A stretch of 62,410 nucleotides of DNA from Dactylosporangium sucinum. Its GTDB lineage: Bacteria; Actinomycetota; Actinomycetes; Mycobacteriales; Micromonosporaceae. The stretch is from contig NZ_BMPI01000052.1 in assembly GCF_014647515.1 (NCBI RefSeq), positions 18,331-80,740 of the forward strand. The letters run 5' to 3'. Shown piece after piece: positions 17,728-25,148 of this stretch. Each line of letters starts with the position of its first letter. Positions within the stretch are counted from its first letter, which is position 1. A program made the translations under genes and the position numbers. Below the pieces are notes generated by a model, which was not told where the DNA came from, made no database searches, and saw only the letters and a list, made by a program, of their open reading frames with translations.

Positions 17728-18632
17728 GCGTCGGGCCGGATCGTCACGTGGTCGGGCTCCAGCGCGAGCCGGACCCGCCTGGTCAGGTTGAGCGCCTCGC
17801 GGAAGTCGCGCGGCACCTGGACCCGGCCGGCCCGGTCCATCACCGCGTATTCCTCGGCGATCACGTGCGTGTCGCCGTCCTCGTTGGTCGCCGTGCGGCG
17901 CAGCACCTCGCTCGACGTGCGCCCGTCGCGGATGGCGACGGTCCGCTCGACCTGCCCGCTGACCGCGGCGTCGTGCGTGACCACGACGACGGTCACGCCA
18001 AACTGCTGGTTCACGTCCCGCAGCGCCCCGAACACCTCGGCGGACGTCGCGGTGTCGAGCTCCCCGGTCGGCTCGTCGGCGAACAGCACCTTCGGCCGGT
18101 TGGCGAGCGCGACGGCGATGGCGACGCGCATCTGCTGCCCGCCGGAGAGCTGCCCCGGCTTGCGGTCCGCACAGTCCCCGACCCCGAGCGCGTCGAGCAG
18201 CTCACCGGGACGATCGCGCCGCAGTTTTGGCTTTGCTCCGGCCGCCGTCATCGGCAGGTCGACCATCTCGCGGGCCGTCAGGTAAGGCACCAGGTTGCTG
18301 GCGGTCTGCTGGCGGACGAACCCGACGGTGTGCCGCCGATAGTGGACCCGGTCCTTGCGGGACATGTCGAGCAGGTTCCAGGTGTCGACCCGGGCCCGCC
18401 CGGCGGTCGGCGCGTCGATCCCGGCCAGGATGGACAGCAGCGTCGACTTGCCCGACCCGGACGCGCCGACGACGGCGATCATCTCGCCGGCGTCGACGGT
18501 CAGGTCGAGCCCCTGCAGGGCCTGCACCTCAACGGATCCGGTCTGGTAGATGCGGACCAGGCTCTCGCAGACGATGAGCGCATCCCGGCCGAACTCGGGG
18601 GGCTTGGCGGCCGCCTCCGGCAACGTCAGCAT
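17724..18632 (-). CDS. ABC transporter ATPase with a C-terminal AbrB-like domain
   Basis: The protein has 302 residues. The ATPase core occupies about 20-240: Walker A GASGSGKST (56-64), signature LSGGQQMRVAIAVAL (162-176), Walker B VLFADEPTGELD (182-193). After the core, residues about 260-300 read EYAVMDRAGRVQVPRDFREA and continue with a VRLALEPDHVTIRP strand. This closely resembles the AbrB/MazE swapped-hairpin fold (DxxGRxxxPxxxREALxL). The start at 18632 is supported by GGAGGAG just upstream; an earlier in-frame start at 18692 lacks one. It is the first gene of the four-gene ABC operon. Confidence 0.9.
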   Translation of the reverse strand: MLTLPEAAAKPPEFGRDALIVCESLVRIYQTGSVEVQALQGLDLTVDAGEMIAVVGASGSGKSTLLSILAGIDAPTAGRARVDTWNLLDMSRKDRVHYRRHTVGFVRQQTASNLVPYLTAREMVDLPMTAAGAKPKLRRDRPGELLDALGVGDCADRKPGQLSGGQQMRVAIAVALANRPKVLFADEPTGELDTATSAEVFGALRDVNQQFGVTVVVVTHDAAVSGQVERTVAIRDGRTSSEVLRRTATNEDGDTHVIAEEYAVMDRAGRVQVPRDFREALNLTRRVRLALEPDHVTIRPDA

Positions 18633-18679
18633 CGGGCTCCTCCGTCCGCCGTTCCGCTGTGCCCCCGGACGATAGCCGA

Positions 18680-19279
18680 TCAGGCGTACCACTCGGGGTC
18701 GCGACCGAGGTACCGCAGCAGTTCGTCGACCTCGTCGTCACTATCCGCACCCGACACGACCGCCGCGTACGCGCCCCACTGCCGCAGCGGCTCGACCAGC
18801 TCGCGGGCGACGACCAGCAGGTCCCGTGCCAGCTCCGGCGTGAGCGGCGACGGCTGCCCGGTCGCGACGGCGATGTCCCAGGCGTGCACGGCCGCGTCGA
18901 GGGCGCAGGCGCCCGCGCCGAGCCAGCCGGCCATGCGCCCCTGCGGCAGCGGCGTGGGCGCGTCGGTCGCGTCCTGCGGGATCGTGGCCCAGGCCGCCGC
19001 GGCGGCGCGCATGGCGCTCCCGGCGAAGTCGGCCGGGTCGGCGCCGTTCAGGTGCCCGTCCGGGGCGAACGGGTCGTACGCCGGCCAGCCGCTGCCGGTG
19101 ATCGTCGCGGCGAAGCCGAGCTGGTCGCCGGCGGCGTGCTGCAGGACCTGCGTGACGTTCCACTGCGTGCAGGGCGTGGGCCGCTCCCAGCCGCCGTCGC
19201 GGACGCCGGCGACGACGGTCCGCAGCGCGCGGTGCGCCTCGTCGAGGATCGGCCAGGTGCTGGCCGGCTGCTCGTTCAT
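18680..19279 (-). CDS. TIGR03086-type metal-binding protein (DinB/mycothiol-dependent isomerase-like fold)
   Basis: The protein has 199 residues. It begins with the four-helix bundle typical of MDMPI-N/DinB-like proteins: VVAGVRDGGWERPTPCTQWNVTQVLQHAAGDQ carries a conserved CxxWxVxxVLxH motif, and DAAVHAWDIAVATGQ carries the second histidine motif. In related proteins the histidines bind a divalent metal and many act with mycothiol. Start ATG 19279 has GGGGGAG upstream. The gene lies just upstream of the ABC operon on the same strand, with 47 bases between, and may share its promoter. The substrate is unknown. Confidence 0.85.
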   Translation of the reverse strand: MNEQPASTWPILDEAHRALRTVVAGVRDGGWERPTPCTQWNVTQVLQHAAGDQLGFAATITGSGWPAYDPFAPDGHLNGADPADFAGSAMRAAAAAWATIPQDATDAPTPLPQGRMAGWLGAGACALDAAVHAWDIAVATGQPSPLTPELARDLLVVARELVEPLRQWGAYAAVVSGADSDDEVDELLRYLGRDPEWYA

Positions 19280-19351
19280 GACTGCTCCCCCAAGTACTCG
19301 CTCGTCCCTTGCTCCTCCACTGTAACAGAACGGAACGTTCCATTCCAATAG

Positions 19352-20065
19352 TTAGGCCGGCTCGGACCGGATCATGCGGATCAGCGCCCGCATGCCCGTC
19401 AGGAGCTCCTGGTGGTCGCTGATCCCGTCGATCGTGGTCTCGATGCGGCGGGCGAGCTGCTCGTTGGCGCGGCGCTGCTCGCGCTGCCCGTCCTCCAGCC
19501 GGGCCGCGTGCTCCTGCACGTCGCCGAGCTCCTGCTTGAGCGCATCCACGGCGGTCGTCAGCTCGCGCACGGTCGCCTGCAGGGACACGACGTCGTCGCG
19601 CGGGTGGGTGCTCTCGCGGCGCAGCGAGGTGACCCGCTCGCGGAGGTGGCCGAAGTACGCCCCGGCCGGCCGCAGCGCGGTCGACAACAGGTAGAAGCCG
19701 GCGAGGTAGTACCCGACCAGCTCCCCCGACACGACGGCGAACAGCGCGGTGCCCGCGGCCGTGACCAGGTGCCCGCCGATCGCGAAGCGCAGCATCCAGC
19801 GAGCGATCCGCCCCGCCTCGACGTCCTGGGCGGCGGGCACCTCGATGCCACGCGCCCGCGAGATCGCGTTCTCGGCGATGATCCGGCGGGCATCGAAGTA
19901 CAGGTTCCACGGCAGCGTGACGAGCACGACCATCCACATGAGCGCCGCGAGCGCCGCCCCGACCGACACGAGCGTCGACACCGAGACGCCCGCGAGCTTC
20001 CCGAGCCACGCCAAGAGCAGGGTGGCGGCGCCACCCAGCACGACAACTCCCCACCATCGAGCCAT
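19352..20065 (-). CDS. Membrane protein with C-terminal coiled coil
   Basis: The protein has 237 residues from ATG 20065 (MARWWGVVVLGG). Four hydrophobic segments lie at about 4-22, 28-52, 90-112 and 116-133. Residues about 145-235 are charged and predicted to form a coiled coil (LQATVRELTTAVDALKQELGDVQEH and onward). No family is recognised. It is followed on the same strand, after 72 bases, by the TIGR03086-type gene. The cytoplasmic coiled coil suggests an oligomeric membrane scaffold, which is inference. Confidence 0.7.
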   Translation of the reverse strand: MARWWGVVVLGGAATLLLAWLGKLAGVSVSTLVSVGAALAALMWMVVLVTLPWNLYFDARRIIAENAISRARGIEVPAAQDVEAGRIARWMLRFAIGGHLVTAAGTALFAVVSGELVGYYLAGFYLLSTALRPAGAYFGHLRERVTSLRRESTHPRDDVVSLQATVRELTTAVDALKQELGDVQEHAARLEDGQREQRRANEQLARRIETTIDGISDHQELLTGMRALIRMIRSEPA

Positions 20066-20255
20066 GCTGATTACTGTGCCGCCCGGCGCGCCGCGGGACA
20101 TGCGCGCGCGTACTCACCCGCGATAGGTACCGCTACCTATTCCCGGCCCCGGTCGAGCAGCACCCGCCGACCGCACCGAAGTTCGCCGGAACATCCGAGG
20201 TCGTCCGGGAATCTCATCACTACGGTGGACGACACCCGGCGAAAGGGACGGTGTC

Positions 20256-22559
20256 ATGGGTGACGCGACGGCGCTGGTGGTGGACTTCGGCACCTCGGCG
20301 TCCTCGGCGGCGCTGGTCGCCGGCGGGCAGGTGCGGCTGCTGAAGGAGCCGTCGAGCGGCCTCTACTCGTGGCCGTCGGCGGTGTCCCTGGAGGGCGACC
20401 GGCTGCTCGTGGGCACCGCCGCCGAGCGGCGCAAGCGAGCCGAGCCGGGCGCATACCGGGGCGAGTTCAAGCGCGATCTCGGCCAGGCCCTGCCGGTGCC
20501 GCTCGGCGAGCGGACGTACGCGCCGGAGGAGCTCGTCGCGGCGGTGCTCAACGTGTTCCGCGACCGCGCCGCCGAGCTGCACGGCGAGCCGGTGCACCGG
20601 TTGCTGCTCACCGTTCCGGCCTCCTACGGCGAGGGCGACCCGAGGCGGGCGCTCATGGTCGCCGCCGGCGAGGCGGCCGGGTTCCCGGAGGTCCAGCTGG
20701 TCGCCGAGCCGGTCGCGGCGGCGTTCGCCCCGGTCGCCGGCGCCGGTTTCGCCGCCGGCCAGGTCGTCCTGGTGTACGACTTCGGCGGTGGCACCTTCGA
20801 CGCGGCGGTGGTCCGCTGCGGCGACGACGGCGTCCACGAGATCATCGGACACGCCGCCCTCGACGACTGCGGCGGCCGAGACATCGACGCGCTGCTGGCG
20901 AGCCACGTCCGCGCGTCCGGCGGCCCCGCGCTCGCGGAGACCCTGACGGCGGACGGCCTGGGCGGGCTGCGGATGCGGCTGCAGCTGGCCGACTTCGTCC
21001 GCGGCGTGAAGCACCAGCTCACCGACGCCCAGACGGTGGAGGACTTCGTCACGCCGCTCGCCCCGCCGTACCGCCTGGACCGCCCGCAGCTCGACACCCT
21101 CGTCGCGCCCCTGCTGGAGCGGACCGTGGACTGCTGCCGCGAGCTGCTGCGCGAGTGCCGCGTCGACCCGCGGGGCCTCACGGCGGTCCTGCTCGTCGGC
21201 GGTACCTCCCGGATGCCCGCGGTCCGCGAGGCGGTCGCCGAGGCGCTCCGCGTGCCGGCCCGCTGGGCGGAGGACCCGGAGCTCGCGGTCGTGCAGGGGG
21301 CGGCGGCGCTGGCCGGCCGAGCCGGCGCCCGCCGCCTCGCGCCGTCCCCGCCGGTGCCGGACCTGGTGCCGCTGCGGTGGGATCTGCCGGGAGAGATGGC
21401 CACGGTACTGCGGTGGCTGGCCGAGCCCGGCACCGAGTACGAGCCCGGCGCCGACCTGGCAGTGGTCCGCACCCGCGACGGCATGCTGTGGACGCTGACC
21501 GCCCCGGACGAGCCGGGCACCCTGGCCGCGATCCACGCCCCGGCCGGCACGAGCGCCGTCGCCGGCGACTGGCTGGCCACCGTGGCCCCGACCCGGGAGC
21601 CGGCACCGGTCGCACCGGACCTGCCCGAGTTGATCGAAGAGCCTCGACGGGCGCTGTCCATCGAGGTGCGGTTCGGCGACCACGCGGCCTTCAGCAGCGA
21701 CGGACGGTGGTTCGCCGTCGAGGACGTCTATGACGGTTGCGTCTGGGACGCCACCTCCGGCACGCTGCGGACGCGGGTGAAACCCAAGGGCGGCATCGAC
21801 GCCCTCGCGTTCAGCCCGGACGGCGAACGCCTCGTGACCGCCGGCAACGACGACGGCCGGATCATCATCTGGGAGCTCGCCGCCGGCGAGCGGCTCCTCC
21901 GGTTCGACACGGGCACCCGGGTGAAGGACCTCGCGCTGAGCCCCGACGGCCGGTGGATCGTGACGGCCTGCGACCCCGTCCACACCGGACTGTGGCCCAG
22001 CCCCGGGCCGGACCGCCACGGAAAGCTGACGATCTGGGACGCCGGCACCGGCGCCCGGCACCGCGACCTGCCGCTCGACGGCGTGGTCAAGTGCCTCGCG
22101 ATCAGCCCCGACGGCACGAGGTTGGCGACCGGCGGCGACCGCTTCGGCACGCTCTGGGATCTGGACACCGGCAAGCGGCTGTTCGGGGTGCAGCACAAGA
22201 GTCAGCTCACCGCGGTCGCGTTCAGCAGCGACGGCACCCGGCTGGCGACGGCATCGTGGGACAGCACGGCGGCGCTGTGGGACACCGCGACCGGGCAGCG
22301 CCTGGTCCAGGTCCGCCACGGCAAGGGAGTCAGCTCGATGGCGCTGAGCCCCAGCGGCCGCTGGCTCGCGACGGCGAACGACAAACAGGTGCGGCTCTGG
22401 GATGCGCTGACGGGCGCGCTGCTGCGCACGATCGAGGCGGCGAACCCCAGGTCGATCGCGTTCCACCCCGACGGGCTCCGGCTGGCGATCGCCGGCAGCA
22501 AGACGCGGATCTGGCAGATCGCCTCAGAGCCCGGGGATCCTCCGGAGCACCCGGCCTAG
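20256..22559 (+). CDS. Hsp70-like ATPase fused to a lipoyl-like domain and a WD40 propeller
   Basis: The protein has 767 residues in three parts. Residues 1-360 are an actin/Hsp70 nucleotide-binding domain with phosphate-1 VVDFGTSASS (8-17), connect-1 LVAEPVAAAF (148-157), phosphate-2 DFGGGTFD (175-182) and adenosine motif LVGGTSRMP (313-321). There is no Hsp70 substrate-binding domain. Residues about 378-445 resemble a biotinyl/lipoyl hairpin domain (LRWLAEPGTEYEPGADLAVV, then IHAPAGTSAVAGDWLATV), but the modifiable lysine at the turn is absent (TRDG). Residues about 467-755 are a WD40 propeller with repeated LAFSPDG and LALSPDG blades. Its 3' end overlaps the convergent methyltransferase gene by 36 bases. 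Likely an ATP-switched scaffold or sensor. Confidence 0.88.
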   Translation: MGDATALVVDFGTSASSAALVAGGQVRLLKEPSSGLYSWPSAVSLEGDRLLVGTAAERRKRAEPGAYRGEFKRDLGQALPVPLGERTYAPEELVAAVLNVFRDRAAELHGEPVHRLLLTVPASYGEGDPRRALMVAAGEAAGFPEVQLVAEPVAAAFAPVAGAGFAAGQVVLVYDFGGGTFDAAVVRCGDDGVHEIIGHAALDDCGGRDIDALLASHVRASGGPALAETLTADGLGGLRMRLQLADFVRGVKHQLTDAQTVEDFVTPLAPPYRLDRPQLDTLVAPLLERTVDCCRELLRECRVDPRGLTAVLLVGGTSRMPAVREAVAEALRVPARWAEDPELAVVQGAAALAGRAGARRLAPSPPVPDLVPLRWDLPGEMATVLRWLAEPGTEYEPGADLAVVRTRDGMLWTLTAPDEPGTLAAIHAPAGTSAVAGDWLATVAPTREPAPVAPDLPELIEEPRRALSIEVRFGDHAAFSSDGRWFAVEDVYDGCVWDATSGTLRTRVKPKGGIDALAFSPDGERLVTAGNDDGRIIIWELAAGERLLRFDTGTRVKDLALSPDGRWIVTACDPVHTGLWPSPGPDRHGKLTIWDAGTGARHRDLPLDGVVKCLAISPDGTRLATGGDRFGTLWDLDTGKRLFGVQHKSQLTAVAFSSDGTRLATASWDSTAALWDTATGQRLVQVRHGKGVSSMALSPSGRWLATANDKQVRLWDALTGALLRTIEAANPRSIAFHPDGLRLAIAGSKTRIWQIASEPGDPPEHPA

Positions 22560-25022
22560 CTTCGCGTAGTTGACCTTGATCCCCTCGTTGAGGTCGATGG
22601 CGATCCCCTCGGCGGCGCGCAGCTCGTTGGCGTACTCGACCTGATCGTGCAGGTGTCTGCGCACGCTGCCGGGGGTGCCGGAGTCGTAGCGGTGGGCGTG
22701 GACGAGGGCGTTGAAGGCGCTCTTCGGGCTGGAGAACATCCAGTAGATCGGCCGTTTCCTGTACCGCTGGACGTGGTCCTTGTAGAAGTCGGTGACGAAG
22801 TACCGCCGGATGTCCTTGCCGAGGCGGTGCTCGACGAAGCGCAGGTCCGTCTCGTCGTTGTGGAACGACAGCTGCAGGAACGCGCGGAACCGGTCGGCGA
22901 AGTCGGGCTCCGCGATGACGTCGACCGGCTCGAACCCCGGCAGCCGGAAGCGGCCGAACATGCAGCCCACCGCGAAGGAGACGAGGTCGCGGACCGCATC
23001 GTGCTTCGGCCGGGCATCGGTCGAGGACACGTCGACCTCGCCGGTCAGGCCCAGGCTCGCCGCGGCGATCTCGTTGATCTCCCGCTGGAGGCGGCCGATC
23101 TCGGCCCAGCGCCGGTCCACGTCCGCCTCCAGCCCGGCCACCGCCGCGGCCAGCGACCGCGCGTCGTAGCCGAGCAGCGGCGAGCCGGCGAAGTCCCGGC
23201 TGGTCTCGGCGGCGTCCCAGTCGGCCCTGTACAGCTCGACCGAGCCGCGCCCCAGCTCGGCCAGCCGCTGCTCGGCGCCGGCGGGCACCGACGGCAGGGC
23301 GAGGACGTCCACGACCTCGGTGTTGACCGTCGGGTTCAGGGCCTGCAGGAGGTACTCGTGGGCCGAGGAGTTGAGCAGCGCCAGGGTCGCGTGGAGCAGG
23401 TCCTCGTCGTCGGTGAACAGGGTCGGGGAGCCGGAGCTGTTGCGGGCGGTCGCCGGCTTCAGCCGGAACCCGGTGCCGCCGACCATCGACCAGGTGACGC
23501 CGGGGCGGCCCGCGTAGGCCGGGTTCGGCAGGCCGCCGTGCCGCGCGTAGTGGGCACGCGCCTCCGGCGACCAGTCGACGACCTGCGAGATGAGGCCGTA
23601 GAACTTCCGGGAGCCGCCGCCGTTGGAGTACGGTGCCCAGCGGTCCGAGTCCGGCGGGACCTCCCACGCGTAGCGCACGAACCGCTCATTGCCGTGCGTC
23701 TTGGTCCGGCCGCCCGAGCGGAACCGCTGGCCGATGCGCTCGCCGGCGAACACGTCGCGACGCCGCAGCCAGTAGGCGATCGGCGCCTGCGGGATGGTCC
23801 GCAGCGCACGCCCGGACACCTCGAACCGGCCTCCGCCGCCGCGGAAGGCGGCCGCCTTCGATGCCTCCGAGTTGCCCCCGACCAGCCGGACATAGACGCC
23901 TGCGCGCTCCTCGTCCGGCTGGTTCAGCACCACGAACGCCGTGGTGGACACGACCTCGCCGTCGATGGCGTCGAAGGCCCGCGCGCCGAGATGGGCCATG
24001 GTCACGATCCGGCACTCGTCGAGCAGGTGGGCCCGGAACGCCTTGTACGACGACAGGAACATCCAGCTCTGCATGGTGACGAGCGCCGCGTACCCGTTCT
24101 CGACGGCGAGTTCGAGCGCCCGCTCGATGAACGCGACGTCGAGCGTCGCCTTGGCGTTCGGATAGTGCTTCCGCAGCCAGGCGGTGAGGGTCGGCCCCAT
24201 GCTGCTCGCGTACAGGTAGGGCGGGTTGGCGACGACGACGTGATACCGCCGGTCCAGGGATTCACGGCTCAGCGACCCGAAGGTGTCCGCGTCGAGGACC
24301 CGGATGTTGGCCTCGACGTCCTGCCGAGCCTTCATGCTCAGCGCGAACCCGGCGAGCTCGGCGGCCCGCGGATCGATCTCCACGCCGTGCAGGTTCTTCG
24401 CGAGCACCAGCCCCGGAATCGACGCCGGCTCGTATCCCTCTTCCTCGTAGATCGCGTGGAGCAGGTCGAAGGCGTAGGTGAGCATGTGCCCGGCCCCGCA
24501 GGCCGGGTCCAGGATTCGCAGCTCCTCGGGGCTGTCCAGCTTGACGAAGTCGGTCTCCGGTTGCACCGGGGGGATGTAGTACCGCATCCGCTCGGCGAGC
24601 CGGGAGTCCGGCCGATTCAGCAGCCAGAGCCGACCGAGCGAGTTCTCCACGAGGTACCGGACGATCCACTGTGGAGTGAACAGCTGGGTGGCCGCCGGGA
24701 TCTCCGCCGCCCCGGCCTTGCGTCCCCGGCCGATCCCGGCGAAGACCTCGTCCTTGCGTTCGGCGCCGTAGAACTGGTGCAGCCATCCAACGACCTCGAC
24801 GTCCCGGCACACCTCGGGCGTGAGCACCTGCTCGGCGTCTTCGACGACGGCCCACACGGCGGGCGTGCCGTCATCGATCGCGGCGCCGGTGAAGCCGTTG
24901 ACCTCCATGAATCGCCGCGCGACGATCCGGCTGAACCAGCGGTACGCCTCCTGCTCGCCGAACTCCGCGGTGAGCCGCACGCGCGCCCTGTCCGCGAAGC
25001 CCCTCAGCTGGTTGATGCCCAC
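22524..25022 (-). CDS. pglX: PglX-type adenine-specific DNA methyltransferase, solitary
   Basis: The protein has 832 residues, shorter than the roughly 1,200 of most BREX PglX proteins. The N-terminus (AYRWFSRIVARRFMEVNGF) matches the PglX start region. Motif I is ILDPACGAGHMLTYAF (about 170-185), followed by LHGVEIDPRAAELAGFAL and the catalytic motif IV VVVANPPYLY (about 256-265), so methylation of adenine N6 is expected. The C-terminus has the PglX-typical RPIYWMFSSPKSAFNALVHAHRY and GIKVNYAKLGRVL. No BrxA, BrxB, BrxC, PglZ or BrxL gene is in the window; the only neighbour is the convergent Hsp70/WD40 gene. It may be a solitary methylase or part of a minimal or unknown defence pair. Confidence 0.88.
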   Translation of the reverse strand: MGINQLRGFADRARVRLTAEFGEQEAYRWFSRIVARRFMEVNGFTGAAIDDGTPAVWAVVEDAEQVLTPEVCRDVEVVGWLHQFYGAERKDEVFAGIGRGRKAGAAEIPAATQLFTPQWIVRYLVENSLGRLWLLNRPDSRLAERMRYYIPPVQPETDFVKLDSPEELRILDPACGAGHMLTYAFDLLHAIYEEEGYEPASIPGLVLAKNLHGVEIDPRAAELAGFALSMKARQDVEANIRVLDADTFGSLSRESLDRRYHVVVANPPYLYASSMGPTLTAWLRKHYPNAKATLDVAFIERALELAVENGYAALVTMQSWMFLSSYKAFRAHLLDECRIVTMAHLGARAFDAIDGEVVSTTAFVVLNQPDEERAGVYVRLVGGNSEASKAAAFRGGGGRFEVSGRALRTIPQAPIAYWLRRRDVFAGERIGQRFRSGGRTKTHGNERFVRYAWEVPPDSDRWAPYSNGGGSRKFYGLISQVVDWSPEARAHYARHGGLPNPAYAGRPGVTWSMVGGTGFRLKPATARNSSGSPTLFTDDEDLLHATLALLNSSAHEYLLQALNPTVNTEVVDVLALPSVPAGAEQRLAELGRGSVELYRADWDAAETSRDFAGSPLLGYDARSLAAAVAGLEADVDRRWAEIGRLQREINEIAAASLGLTGEVDVSSTDARPKHDAVRDLVSFAVGCMFGRFRLPGFEPVDVIAEPDFADRFRAFLQLSFHNDETDLRFVEHRLGKDIRRYFVTDFYKDHVQRYRKRPIYWMFSSPKSAFNALVHAHRYDSGTPGSVRRHLHDQVEYANELRAAEGIAIDLNEGIKVNYAKLGRVLRRIPGL

Positions 25023-25109
25023 CCGTTTCGTCCCCGCCGTCGCCGCGGCCGACCGGCCGACGCCCCCGCCGAGACGCGACGACCAGCGTAACGCCGCGGC
25101 GGCCCGTTG

Positions 25110-25141
25110 AGCGCCGCCCTGGTTGTTTCCGGGGCGGCGCT
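25110..25141. terminator. Hairpin terminator of the phytase-like gene
   Basis: AGCGCCGCCC (25110-25119) and GGGCGGCGCT (25132-25141) form a perfect 10-bp GC stem with a 12-base loop, starting 8 bases beyond the stop of the minus-strand gene at 25149. Confidence 0.8.
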
Positions 25142-25148
25142 GCCGGGG

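Noticed and set aside
22524..25022. A complete BREX system around the PglX gene
   Set aside because: No BrxA, BrxB, BrxC, PglZ or BrxL homologue is present in the window.
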